From assembly GCA_965238305.1 (NCBI GenBank), contig CBDEHK010000001.1:3534001-3598000 (forward strand): a stretch of 64,000 nucleotides of DNA, read 5' to 3'. Below are positions 17,979-27,161 of the stretch, in pieces. The notes beneath the pieces were generated by a model. The model did not search any database. It was not told the DNA's origin and saw nothing but the letters and a program-made list of their open reading frames with translations. This stretch comes from CBDCGJ01 sp965238305. Lineage in GTDB: Bacteria; Pseudomonadota; Alphaproteobacteria; GCA-2731375. Position 1 is the stretch's first letter. Every line of letters starts with the position of its first letter. The position numbers were made by a program, and so were the translations under genes.

Positions 17979-18922
17979 TTCCCGATCTCACCCATTTTAA
18001 CTTTGAACGCGCGCATCACCGTCAGCACAAAAATTATGCAGATGATCAACAATACCACCGCATAAGCTGCCCCGCGCGGCCAGTTTCCACCAGTATTGAA
18101 CCATTGATAGATTATTTGCGTGAACCACAAACTGGAAGGACCGCCAAGAATTTGTGGCGCCGCTAGGGCTCCTGCGGACAACATAAACACCATGGTGCAG
18201 CCGGACACGATGCCGGGCTTGGCAAACGGTACGACTATGCGCCAGTGGATGCGCCACCAGGGTGATCCCAGGTCCCGCGCTGCTTCCACCTGATTATGGT
18301 CCAGGCTTTCGATGGCGTTATAGATCGGGAAGACCATCAATAGGATATAGGCATAGCCAAGACCGGCATAAAGCGCGATATCCTCGCGTACAAAATCAAC
18401 GGGGGCATCAAGTATTCCAAGTCCCACCAGACTAGTATTAATGACACCCGTCGCACCAAAAATAATACGAAAGGCGAAAGCCCGCAAAATTTCATTGACC
18501 CAATAGGGAATGATCAGCAACAACACCAAGGTGCGGACAAAGCCGCCACCCTTCGATTGCCCCAGGTAATAGGCCAGCGGATAGCAGAGCAGGAGATCGA
18601 ATATGGTAACGAATACTGCGGCAATGATTGTCTTCACAAACACCGACATATCGACCCGATTGAAGGGAATGTCAGTTTCCATGCCGAGGACCGTCAGTCG
18701 GTCCGGATTTCCTGGGTTGCCTTTAAAAAAATGTTCGTAGTTCGAAGTGGTATAGACATCTTTCGCTGTGCCAATTTCAGCTGGCGGCAGATTATAACGG
18801 AAGGAATAGTCGAACATAGACAGTTGTGGCAAAACGATCAGGATCAAAATCCAAAAACCAACCGCTAGCATCAAATAAGATCCGAGCACGGGGCCGTTGG
18901 TTCTAAAAAATTGCCTGAACAA
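17975..18922 (-). CDS. potB: Spermidine/putrescine-type ABC transporter permease (PotB-like)
   Basis: This 315-residue inner-membrane permease subunit has about six transmembrane helices. The first is SYLMLAVGFWILILIVLP, near residue 15. A large periplasmic loop with AEIGTAKDVYTTSNYEHFF follows, typical of PotB relatives. The EAA coupling loop is AARDLGSPWWRIHWRIVVPF. It pairs with the downstream PotC-like subunit, whose start codon overlaps its stop. The ATPase gene ends 19 bp upstream. Operon order on the minus strand is potD-potA-potB-potC. Confidence 0.92.
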   Translation of the reverse strand: MFRQFFRTNGPVLGSYLMLAVGFWILILIVLPQLSMFDYSFRYNLPPAEIGTAKDVYTTSNYEHFFKGNPGNPDRLTVLGMETDIPFNRVDMSVFVKTIIAAVFVTIFDLLLCYPLAYYLGQSKGGGFVRTLVLLLIIPYWVNEILRAFAFRIIFGATGVINTSLVGLGILDAPVDFVREDIALYAGLGYAYILLMVFPIYNAIESLDHNQVEAARDLGSPWWRIHWRIVVPFAKPGIVSGCTMVFMLSAGALAAPQILGGPSSLWFTQIIYQWFNTGGNWPRGAAYAVVLLIICIIFVLTVMRAFKVKMGEIGK

Positions 18923-18941
18923 AACGTTGTCTCCGCTTTAA

Positions 18942-20054
18942 CTATTCACTGGCAAGTTCGCCGGTAGCTAGGACCACCGCTTGGGCCGGATCATATTCCA
19001 GCGATAACGCTTCCCCTTTGCCGAAGGACTGCGTTTGGCCACGATTGACCAATGACATTTTTATCTCCTTACCTTCATCACCTTCCAAGAAAACGTTGTA
19101 GGCTTGGCCTTCGAATTCCTCGTTAATGACGGTTGCACGAATACGGTTTTGCGTTTCCGCATCGTCGGTAGCGACATTTAACGCTTCGGGGCGGACAAAC
19201 ATCATGGCTTCATCGCCGACTTTCAATTCTGCTTTTGAAGTCGGGGAGATCCGCCCCGCCAGCGTCCCCAGACGATTAGTATCGACAATGGCGTTTTCGC
19301 CGCTAAGCGAGCTGACTTTGCCACGGATTAAGTTATTTTCACCGACAAAGGAGGCGACAAACGGCGTCGACGGATCATCGTAAATCGTTTTGCCGTCGGC
19401 AATTTGATCAATCACACCGTCACGCATTACGGCGACATGATCTGACATGGTCAATGCTTCGCCCTGATCATGGGTGATATAGATAAAGGTGATGCCGACC
19501 TGCTGCTGAATAGCGCGTAGCTCGGTACGCAGATGCTGCCGTAACTTCAAGTCCAAGGCAGACAATGGTTCATCCAGCAACAATACGTCTGGATTGGCAC
19601 AAAGAGCCCGCGCGATGGCGACGCGTTGGCGCTGACCGCCTGACAGCTCATGCACTAATTTATCGCCCTGACCGTCCAGCGCAATCATCTCAAGCAACTC
19701 ATCGGCTCGTTTGCGCCGCTCACCAGCGCTGGCTCCCTTCACTTCCAAGGCGAAGGAAATGTTTTCCCACACTTTCATCAGCGGAAAGAGCGCGAGATTT
19801 TGAAATATTAGAGCGGTTGGCCGTAGATTGGGCCCGATACCGCGCATATCTTTGCCGCCGATACGGACCTGTCCTTCACTGGGTTCCAGAAATCCGGATA
19901 CGGCGCGCAGGATTGTCGTTTTTCCGCAACCAGATGGCCCTAAGAAGGAAAAAAATTCACCGCCTTTGATTTCGACATTGGCCTCGCGGACGGCGACAAA
20001 ATCACCAAACCGAATCCAAATATTGTCGAGATCGACGCCTACGCCAGCAACCAT
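18942..20054 (-). CDS. potA: Spermidine/putrescine-type ABC transporter ATP-binding protein (PotA-like)
   Basis: This 370-residue importer ATPase shows Walker A GPSGCGKTT (39-47), Q-loop IFQNLALFP, signature LSGGQRQRV (137-145), Walker B VLLLDEPLSALD (about 157-168) and the H-loop YITHDQGEALTMSD. The C-terminal 120 residues are a TOBE regulatory domain (VASFVGENNLIRGKV, MMFVRPEAL). It energises the two permeases encoded just downstream. It is separated from potD by 93 bp containing a stable hairpin. Confidence 0.95.
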   Translation of the reverse strand: MVAGVGVDLDNIWIRFGDFVAVREANVEIKGGEFFSFLGPSGCGKTTILRAVSGFLEPSEGQVRIGGKDMRGIGPNLRPTALIFQNLALFPLMKVWENISFALEVKGASAGERRKRADELLEMIALDGQGDKLVHELSGGQRQRVAIARALCANPDVLLLDEPLSALDLKLRQHLRTELRAIQQQVGITFIYITHDQGEALTMSDHVAVMRDGVIDQIADGKTIYDDPSTPFVASFVGENNLIRGKVSSLSGENAIVDTNRLGTLAGRISPTSKAELKVGDEAMMFVRPEALNVATDDAETQNRIRATVINEEFEGQAYNVFLEGDEGKEIKMSLVNRGQTQSFGKGEALSLEYDPAQAVVLATGELASE

Positions 20055-20087
20055 GTCTGCCCCCTGCCTCGTCTTGATCCAGGGTTA

Positions 20088-20116
20088 GGCGGATCGACAT
20101 AAACAGCCGATCCGCC
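20088..20116 (-). other. Intergenic hairpin between potD and potA
   Basis: A perfect 9-bp stem GGCGGATCG (20088-20096) and CGATCCGCC (20108-20116) has an 11-nt loop and no T-run on the minus strand. In polycistronic transporter mRNAs such hairpins after the binding-protein gene often protect its message and give higher binding-protein levels. That role is inferred here. Confidence 0.6.
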
Positions 20117-20147
20117 ATCCCATTTGGTATCGTTACGTACTACGACG

Positions 20148-21314
20148 TTAGGCGCTCACGAACTTGTTGCGATATTCCGTCCGCACATCCGCGTACCAAG
20201 GCGCTTCCGCCGGCCACGGATTAAGATTACCAAGACTGTCGCCAGGATAGGCTTCCACGAAGTTCTTTTTATATGCCGAACCTGCGTGGGCGTCGGCACC
20301 CAAGACCGGAGAGTTATACCCGTGCTTGTCAATCGCTTTACCGGCTGGTCCTGGTCCATAGGCGAAATCAACAAAGGCATAGATTTGATCGATATTTTTT
20401 GCCCCAACTGGAATAGCAATGCCGTCAACCCAAGCCATCGATCCTTCTTTTGGCGCTTGATACATAATCGGATCGCCATTGTTTTTCATCGCCAGCGGTG
20501 GGCCATCCCAACTTTGACCGACAATCACGCCTTCATTCAACAACGCGTTCTTTTGCGTATCGGCGTCATTCCAAAGAATTTTGACATTCTTCTTGCGGGC
20601 AACGCACCAATCGGTGACTTTTTGCCAGATCGGACGCATATCGGCTTCAGTTTGATACGCCTGCCACATGGAACCAGGTTCCAATTCACCAATGGTTTCC
20701 ATATAAAGGCCGGCACCAAGCATCATGGAATGTGGACGACCCATGGTCTTACCGGCGTTTTCTTCCGCCCAGACGTCGCCATATGACGGCACGCCACCTT
20801 TCGGGCTCCACAAATCGGTGCGCCAGGCAATGCCTTCGGTGCCCCAAATATGTGGCAGCCAGTGCGAACCTTTGCCCTTGAAGTTCCAGCCGGTCGGGCC
20901 AATTTTCGCCATCGCCGGATTAACGCGATCAATTGGCACGCGTTTCATGTCGATCGGCTGCAGCAATTCCAAAGGACCCCATTGCAAGTTCCTATTGTTG
21001 GTCGGGGAAACGATGTCGAAACCCTGACCCTTGGTTGCTTTCATCTTGTTGATGATTTCTTCGTTTGAACCGATGCCGGTGTAATTGACTTTGATCCCCG
21101 TCTTGCCGGTAAACTCTTTGATGAAATCTTCCGGTAAGTAATCTGACCACATGAGGATATTTACCTCGCCGGACGAGGCCAAGGCGTCCTTGATAAATGC
21201 CGGACCTGTCAGCGCCACCGCACCTACCGCAACGCCACCTTTCAACATGGTGCGACGATTAAACTCTTTTGCCGCCCTTAGGGTTTCAGCTGTTGTATTC
21301 TCTTTTTTTGTCAT
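20148..21314 (-). CDS. potD: Spermidine/putrescine-type periplasmic binding protein with Tat signal (PotD-like)
   Basis: This 388-residue solute-binding protein feeds the ABC importer encoded downstream. The N-terminus has a twin-arginine motif NRRTMLKGG (Arg20-Arg21), a hydrophobic stretch GVAVGAVALTGPAF and a likely cleavage after DALA (about residue 46), so Tat export is expected. The mature protein begins with EVNILMWSDYLPEDFIKEF and contains GFDIVSPTN, both typical of the PotD/PotF family. Ligand-contacting Trp/Asp residues are present (LMWSDY), but polyamine specificity cannot be confirmed. A ribosome site (GGGAG on the minus strand) precedes the ATG. The 246-bp upstream region contains a small hairpin CCAATT/AATTGG (21414-21429) and no gene. 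Confidence 0.93.
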   Translation of the reverse strand: MTKKENTTAETLRAAKEFNRRTMLKGGVAVGAVALTGPAFIKDALASSGEVNILMWSDYLPEDFIKEFTGKTGIKVNYTGIGSNEEIINKMKATKGQGFDIVSPTNNRNLQWGPLELLQPIDMKRVPIDRVNPAMAKIGPTGWNFKGKGSHWLPHIWGTEGIAWRTDLWSPKGGVPSYGDVWAEENAGKTMGRPHSMMLGAGLYMETIGELEPGSMWQAYQTEADMRPIWQKVTDWCVARKKNVKILWNDADTQKNALLNEGVIVGQSWDGPPLAMKNNGDPIMYQAPKEGSMAWVDGIAIPVGAKNIDQIYAFVDFAYGPGPAGKAIDKHGYNSPVLGADAHAGSAYKKNFVEAYPGDSLGNLNPWPAEAPWYADVRTEYRNKFVSA

Positions 21315-21560
21315 GTGAGTTTATCTCCCTGTTTGTATACGCAACGGTATATCTGACCCACTAGTTCGTCTTAAGCGCCGTTTATTTAGAGTACGGCTAT
21401 ACGCTTTAGTCCTCCAATTTCATAATTGGTATTTTATTCAACTACCTTTCGCAATTTGGACACAAGCTAATTTCTATGACAAGCAAGAAATTGCCGAAAA
21501 ATTACCATAATAATACGACTTCATCGACCAAACATGCCGCGCGCACGTCGTTGGCACCAC

Positions 21561-24500
21561 CTATTCCGCCGCACTGGCTTGCACCGATTCATTGCGGAAT
21601 TTATCGATCAGCGCTGCCTCTTTTGTTTTCGCCCGCCTAACATTGCGTTCCTTTACGTGACCGAAGCCGCGTATTTCATCCGGCAATTCCGCTAAACTGA
21701 CGGCGATAGAGTGATTTTCAGCATTAAGATTGCCGGCAATTTCCTCTATCATAGCTTGGTAATCGGCAATAAGTTGCCGTTCCATCTTGCGCTCGTCAGT
21801 ACGCCCGAATACATCGAAAGCAGTCCCGCGGACCCATTTCATCTTGGCAACGAATTTAAGAACATGTCCCAACCAAGGTCCGAATTCCCGTTTCTGCAAT
21901 TCCCCAGTTTGCGGATCTCGGTGAGAAATAAGCGGTGGCGCCATATGATAGGTGAGTTTGAAATCGCCCTCAAACTGCTTGTTTAAAGTTTTCCGGAAAG
22001 TGCCGTCCGTATGCAGGCGTGCGACCTCATACTCATCCTTATAAGACATCAGTTTAAATAGGTTACGGGCTACGGCCATGGCAAGTTCATCGCGTCCCGG
22101 CGTATTTTCATTTTCTACCGCCATGATTTGATCGACCGATCCCCGATATTTAGCCGCATAAGCGCTATCTTGATACGCGCTCAGGAATGCAACCCGTCGC
22201 ACAATGATCTCGTCCAGCGTTTCTGCTCCGTTCGATGACGCGCCGTCTTCAATCATCATCGGACGCGCCGCTTCTTCGACTTTTTCCAGATCATGGGCGG
22301 CGAGACGACCCCACGCAAAGGCCTGCAGATTGGTATCAACCGCAACACCGTTCAAGCGCACTGCTTCTTCGATCGATTGAAGCGCCAATGGCAACATCCC
22401 CAATTGCCAGGCATACCCGACCATGAACAAATTAGAGGCGATTGAATCTCCCATCAGAGCGGTCGCTAGCTTCGTCGCATTGACAAAATTGCTGTGGCCG
22501 TCACCGGTCGCATCTTCGATCTGACGGACCATGCGTTCGCCGGACAGATCGATGGCGTTGTCCTGGACAAATCCAGCGGTTGGCACGATGTGACTATTCA
22601 CCACTGCATTGGTGCGGCCCTGGTTGACCGTGCTAATGGCGTCCGGTCCAGTGGCGACGACGATATCGCAGCCGAGCAATAAACTGGCGCCACCAGCGGC
22701 AATACGCACCGCGTGCAAATCTTCCGGATCGTCTGAAATTCGAACATGACTGGTGACAGCGCCATTTTTTTGCGACAGCCCGGTCATATCCATGACCGAA
22801 ACCCCTTTACCTTCAAGATGAGAGGCCATACCAAGCAAGGCGCCAATGGTGACAACGCCGGTACCGCCAATACCAGTGATCAAGATGCCATAAGGTTCTG
22901 CCGAGGATGCCAATTTTGGCGTTGGCATGTTGGCGAACATATTTTTGTCAGCGCTGGCGAATTCCTGTTTTTTGGGTTTGCGTAATTGACCGCCCTCGAC
23001 GGTCACAAAACTTGGACAGAAACCGTTAACGCAGGAATAGTCTTTGTTGCAGTTCGATTGGTCGATCCGCCGCTTGCGACCGAACGGCGTATCCGAGGGG
23101 ATCACCGCGACGCAGTTCGACGCTTGGGAGCAATCACCGCAGCCTTCGCAAACCAGTTCATTGATGAAGGCGCGTTTAGGCGGATCTGGATACAGACCAC
23201 GCTTGCGCCGGCGGCGTTTTTCCGCCGCACAAGTTTGGTCGTATATCAGGATCGTCACACCTTCGATGTCTCGTAATTTACGCTGTATCTGATCCAATTC
23301 GCTGCGATGGTGAACTTTTGTGTTCGGACCCCAATTCGTACCGGCTGGATATTTATCCGGTTCGTCGGTGACAATCACGACTTTTTTCACGCCCTCGGCA
23401 TGAACCTGCCAAGATATCTCATCCGGCATCAGGCTGCTCTCCGTCGCAACTGGTTGCCCACCGGTCATGGCGACGGCGTCATTGTACAAAATCTTATAAG
23501 TAATGTTGACGCCGGCATCAACGGCCGCCCGAATAGCCAGCAGACCGGAATGAAAATAGGTCCCGTCACCCAAATTCTGGAACACATGCTTGGTTTTGAC
23601 AAAAGGAGCTTGGCCAACCCAGTTCACACCTTCCGCACCCATATGAGTGATGGTCTGGGTATTTCGCGCCGGAATCCATAGCGCCATGCCGTGGCAGCCA
23701 ATACCCGCCATCGCGCGACTACCTTCAGGAATCTTGGTTGAGCTATTGTGCGGACAACCGGCACAGAAATATGGCGTTCGCATGATGCCCGCAGGCGCAC
23801 CTTTTGCGGCGGCTTCAACCTGTTCTAAACGAGCTAGCCTTTGTTCGAATTCCGGGCGGTCGGTGAAGCGTTTCATGCGGCCGAAAATAGCCTGCGCCAC
23901 CGCTCCAGGCGTCAACTCGCCATAAGCTGACAACAATGGCGCTCCCGCCTCATCCTGCTTGCCGAAAATTCGCTTGGGTGTGTTCGCTTCATTGATCAAC
24001 AGCTTCGCCATTTGATCTTCAATCAGCGGGCGTTTTTCCTCGACGACCAGTATTTCTTCCAGCCCCTTGGCAAATTCGACCGCACCTTTTGGTTCAAGTG
24101 GCCAAGTCATGGCGACTTTATAAAGCCTAATACCAAGCTCTTCCGCGACCGCCGGCGTCACCCCCATTTCATCCAAAGCTTGGCGCACATCCAGATAAGC
24201 TTTGCCGGTGGTAATGATACCCAGGCGGGCTTTTGAAGAATTCATCACGATACGGTCGAGACCATTGGTACGCACAAAAGCCTGCGCCGCCGGCAGTTTC
24301 AGGTTCATCAAACGCGCTTCCTGATCCATATGGAAATCGGGATCGCGAATGTTCAAGCCTTCGTCCGGCATCTGGAAATCATCCGGCAGGACAATTTTCA
24401 CGCGGTGGGGATCAATGGAGACCGAAGCGGAACTCTCCACCGTGTCGCCGACGGCTTTGAAACCGATCCAGCAGCCGGAATAGCGGCTAAGCGCAAAACC

Positions 24501-25055
24501 ATAAAGACCATAGTCGATATATTCCTGCACATTCGCCGGATTTAGAACCGGGATAAAGCTGGACATGAAGGCGTATTCGCTTTGATGCGGCAGAGTTGAA
24601 GATTTACTGCCATGGTCATCACCGGCTATCGCCAAGACGCCACCATGTTTGGCGGAGCCAGCAAAGTTGACATGCTTGAACGCATCGCCGGAACGATCAA
24701 CCCCCGGCCCCTTGCCGTACCAGATCGAGAAGACACCATCATATTTCGCGCCCGGCCAAAGGCCGATCTGTTGCGAGCCCCAAATCGAGGTGACCGCCAG
24801 ATCTTCGTTCAGGCCCGGTTGAAACTTAATGTGGTTCTTTTCAATGAAGCGCTTCGCCGCCCACAGATTGGCGTCGTAGTTGCCCAAAGGGGAGCCACGA
24901 TAGCCGGAAATAAACCCGGCTGTATTCAGACCGGCAGCAACATCGCGCTGACGCTGCAACATCGGTAACCGCACCAATGCCTGCATCCCGTTTAGATAAA
25001 TCCGGCCTGCTTCCAACTCATACTTGTCGTCCAGCGATACTTTCGCGAGCTTCAT
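21561..25055 (-). CDS. Indolepyruvate ferredoxin oxidoreductase, single-chain form
   Basis: This 1164-residue enzyme is expected to oxidatively decarboxylate aryl or branched 2-oxo acids to acyl-CoA, using thiamine diphosphate, CoA and an iron-sulphur acceptor. The N-terminal half holds the 2-oxoacid oxidoreductase and TPP-binding domains (YRGSPLGNYDANLW; CAGCPHNSSTKIPEGS; GDGTYFHSG). Next come Cys-rich segments CEGCGDCSQASNC and CNKDYSCVNGFCPSF (about residues 632-685) that should hold the Fe-S cluster. The gamma-type domain starts at GILITGIGGTGVVTIGALLG. Archaeal enzymes split these into IorA and IorB. The fused form is common in alphaproteobacteria. It probably serves aromatic amino acid breakdown. 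It stands upstream of potD, with its own 246-bp downstream gap. Confidence 0.95.
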   Translation of the reverse strand: MKLAKVSLDDKYELEAGRIYLNGMQALVRLPMLQRQRDVAAGLNTAGFISGYRGSPLGNYDANLWAAKRFIEKNHIKFQPGLNEDLAVTSIWGSQQIGLWPGAKYDGVFSIWYGKGPGVDRSGDAFKHVNFAGSAKHGGVLAIAGDDHGSKSSTLPHQSEYAFMSSFIPVLNPANVQEYIDYGLYGFALSRYSGCWIGFKAVGDTVESSASVSIDPHRVKIVLPDDFQMPDEGLNIRDPDFHMDQEARLMNLKLPAAQAFVRTNGLDRIVMNSSKARLGIITTGKAYLDVRQALDEMGVTPAVAEELGIRLYKVAMTWPLEPKGAVEFAKGLEEILVVEEKRPLIEDQMAKLLINEANTPKRIFGKQDEAGAPLLSAYGELTPGAVAQAIFGRMKRFTDRPEFEQRLARLEQVEAAAKGAPAGIMRTPYFCAGCPHNSSTKIPEGSRAMAGIGCHGMALWIPARNTQTITHMGAEGVNWVGQAPFVKTKHVFQNLGDGTYFHSGLLAIRAAVDAGVNITYKILYNDAVAMTGGQPVATESSLMPDEISWQVHAEGVKKVVIVTDEPDKYPAGTNWGPNTKVHHRSELDQIQRKLRDIEGVTILIYDQTCAAEKRRRRKRGLYPDPPKRAFINELVCEGCGDCSQASNCVAVIPSDTPFGRKRRIDQSNCNKDYSCVNGFCPSFVTVEGGQLRKPKKQEFASADKNMFANMPTPKLASSAEPYGILITGIGGTGVVTIGALLGMASHLEGKGVSVMDMTGLSQKNGAVTSHVRISDDPEDLHAVRIAAGGASLLLGCDIVVATGPDAISTVNQGRTNAVVNSHIVPTAGFVQDNAIDLSGERMVRQIEDATGDGHSNFVNATKLATALMGDSIASNLFMVGYAWQLGMLPLALQSIEEAVRLNGVAVDTNLQAFAWGRLAAHDLEKVEEAARPMMIEDGASSNGAETLDEIIVRRVAFLSAYQDSAYAAKYRGSVDQIMAVENENTPGRDELAMAVARNLFKLMSYKDEYEVARLHTDGTFRKTLNKQFEGDFKLTYHMAPPLISHRDPQTGELQKREFGPWLGHVLKFVAKMKWVRGTAFDVFGRTDERKMERQLIADYQAMIEEIAGNLNAENHSIAVSLAELPDEIRGFGHVKERNVRRAKTKEAALIDKFRNESVQASAAE

Positions 25056-25172
25056 GATTTCTGACCTTTAGTGAAAAGAATTCCCCGAGACATCATAAAC
25101 CCATTGGAAGTCGGATCAATGGGCGATAATATTTCTGCAGATATTTTTGAAGTCTAGCCTGGAGTTCATAAT

Positions 25173-26399
25173 TTGCCAAAGATCAATTCAGAACGTTTGT
25201 TAACAGACTTGCGTCACTTGCGGACCATAGGCGCCGTTGGCGTCGGTGTAGTGCGGCCGGCATTTTCCGAACAAGACATGGAAGCACGACACTGGTTAAA
25301 ATCGCAGTTCGAAGCAGCAGGATTAACAACGACAATAGATGGTGTCGGCAATGTTGTCGGACAGTCGGCGAACCCCGGCAAAGCCTTGTTGATCGGCTCT
25401 CATTCGGACACGCAGCCAACTGGCGGTTGGCTGGATGGTGCTTTGGGCGTGGTCTATGGCTTGGAAGTGGTCCGGGCTTTGCGCGAAGATCCGGCGACGC
25501 AACATCTGGCGGTTGATGCGGTTTCGCTGCAGGACGAAGAATCGCGATTTTTCGGCTGTATGGGTAGCCGCTCCCTCTGCGGTTTATTCACTGACGACAT
25601 GGAAGCGAATGCCATCGACAAAGATGGCGTCAAACTCAGTGACGCCTTGGAAGCTGCTGGGCTGACGGGCGTGCCGCGTCTTCAATTGGACCAAGATCGC
25701 TATCGCGGTTTTTTAGAAGCCCATATTGAACAAGGCCCGCAATTGGAAACCGATGGTGACCTAATTGGCGTGGTCAGTACCATTGTCGGCCTCGGCGGTC
25801 GTCGCTTTAGCTTCGAAGGCCAACAAAACCATGCCGGGACGACGATGATGTCGATCCGTAAGGATGCCGCAGCAGCGCTTTATGCTTTGGCAAATATGAT
25901 CAATGAAGCGTTCCCCAAGGCCGCCGGCGAAAAGTCGGTTTGGACCATGGGCCGTGCGGTAATTGAACCGGGTGCCGCGTCTATCATTCCCGGTTATGCG
26001 GAACTGGATTTGCAATATCGCGACCGCTCCACCGAAGTGCTGGATCGGTTTGAAGAAATCGTCGATCAAGTTGTTAGCGACATCAATGCCCGCGGCGGTG
26101 CCACCGTCACAGCAAAGCCGTCCCGTGTACGTATTCCACCAGCCGATATGGATGACGATCTGCGAGGTCATATTGCAGACGCGGCAGAAAAAAATGTTCC
26201 CGGAAAATGGGTGGAAATGCCGTCCGGCGCCTTCCACGACGCTGGCGTTATATCCAGTATCTTGTCTTGCGGAATGCTGTTCATTCCGTCGATCGGCGGC
26301 ATCAGTCATGATTTTGCCGAAGACAGCCACGACGACGATATCGTTATGGGTTGTCAAGTGATGGCGGACGCGGCAGCCTGTATTTTGCTGCTTAAATAA
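25173..26399 (+). CDS. N-carbamoyl-L-amino-acid hydrolase / allantoate amidohydrolase family (M20)
   Basis: This 408-residue metal-dependent amidohydrolase of the hydantoinase/carbamoylase branch of peptidase family M20 has metal ligands in GSHSDTQPTGGWLDGALG (His then Asp) and DEESRFFGCMGSR (Glu pair). LEAHIEQGPQLE and SGAFHDAG supply further His/Glu ligands, and GLGGRRFSFEGQQNHAGTT marks the dimerisation lid. Likely substrates are N-carbamoyl amino acids, ureidoglycolate or allantoate; the sequence does not settle which. The start appears to be TTG at 25173, with GGAG at 25161-25164. It is divergent from the indolepyruvate oxidoreductase and convergent with the TSUP gene. Confidence 0.9.
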   Translation: MPKINSERLLTDLRHLRTIGAVGVGVVRPAFSEQDMEARHWLKSQFEAAGLTTTIDGVGNVVGQSANPGKALLIGSHSDTQPTGGWLDGALGVVYGLEVVRALREDPATQHLAVDAVSLQDEESRFFGCMGSRSLCGLFTDDMEANAIDKDGVKLSDALEAAGLTGVPRLQLDQDRYRGFLEAHIEQGPQLETDGDLIGVVSTIVGLGGRRFSFEGQQNHAGTTMMSIRKDAAAALYALANMINEAFPKAAGEKSVWTMGRAVIEPGAASIIPGYAELDLQYRDRSTEVLDRFEEIVDQVVSDINARGGATVTAKPSRVRIPPADMDDDLRGHIADAAEKNVPGKWVEMPSGAFHDAGVISSILSCGMLFIPSIGGISHDFAEDSHDDDIVMGCQVMADAAACILLLK

Positions 26400-26417
26400 A
26401 ATAGCTTTCTAGCAGTC

Positions 26418-27161
26418 TCATAGCAGCGTTTTGGTGATTACAGAAATCGCACTCATGACGCAAATTGCCAAAATCAATATACGAAATCGGCGATCTATGA
26501 AGTTCGTCAATAACTGGGCGCAGAAATAGCCGGCGACAAAGGCCGGTGTCATGCTGATGGCACGAGCTATGTCGCTCCAACCAGCGATGCCATAGGCCCA
26601 AAGCGTAATGAATGAAGCCACAGTACCAAAGGCAAAAAACGCGTTCATCGTGGCGCGTGCGGCAGCGCCGGGAACGTTCTGATAGACAATGCCAATCGGT
26701 GGGGCACCGATAGAGGTGATCGTGCCCATAAAGCCGGATAGGGTGCCGGCAGTTATTAATGACGTGGCGGTCGGCAACACCTTCCAAGTCACGACGCTCA
26801 GCAATACGGCCAACAAGATCATGCCGGCGAACAGCAAAGACCAGGCATCGCTATCAATCAAAATATACATCACTTGTCCTGCCATCACGCCGCCAATGAT
26901 TCGACCGGTCAAAGCGATCGACATTTCCCGCACGTTCACCAGCCGATAACCTTGAATCGCGCCCATTGATGACACAAGCATACCCATGACAATTACAGTC
27001 GCAGGCACGAAACTAGGTGCAACCAAAATAAGCAAGGAAGCAGAGAATTGACCAAACCCCATACCCAGTGCGCCTTGCACGATAGCAGCGCCAAAGACGA
27101 TAGCACTAACCATCAACCACACAGACAGGTCGAGGTCGACGAGAGCGACGAATTCAGTCAA
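26418..27161 (-). CDS. TSUP (TauE/SafE) family membrane permease
   Basis: This is a roughly 247-residue inner-membrane protein with about eight hydrophobic helices and the TSUP family pattern: a Gly-rich first helix (IVQGALGMGFGQFSASLL) and a duplicate later (GTLSGFMGTITSIGAPPIGIVYQN). Members export or import sulphite, sulphoacetate, or small organic anions. I prefer TTG 27161, which overlaps the matB stop as TTGA, indicating translational coupling. An upstream ATG at 27206 would lie inside matB. Coupling to malonyl-CoA synthetase makes a malonate or related carboxylate carrier conceivable, but this is inference. Confidence 0.85.
   Translation of the reverse strand: MTEFVALVDLDLSVWLMVSAIVFGAAIVQGALGMGFGQFSASLLILVAPSFVPATVIVMGMLVSSMGAIQGYRLVNVREMSIALTGRIIGGVMAGQVMYILIDSDAWSLLFAGMILLAVLLSVVTWKVLPTATSLITAGTLSGFMGTITSIGAPPIGIVYQNVPGAAARATMNAFFAFGTVASFITLWAYGIAGWSDIARAISMTPAFVAGYFCAQLLTNFIDRRFRILILAICVMSAISVITKTLL

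Noticed and set aside
20124..20786. Plus-strand frame of 220 codons opposite potD.
   Set aside because: There is no recognisable domain. The potD frame is clearly the coding one.
25761..26357. Minus-strand frame of 198 codons opposite the carbamoylase-type hydrolase.
   Set aside because: It is His/Asn-rich and without family features; the plus-strand M20 enzyme explains the sequence.
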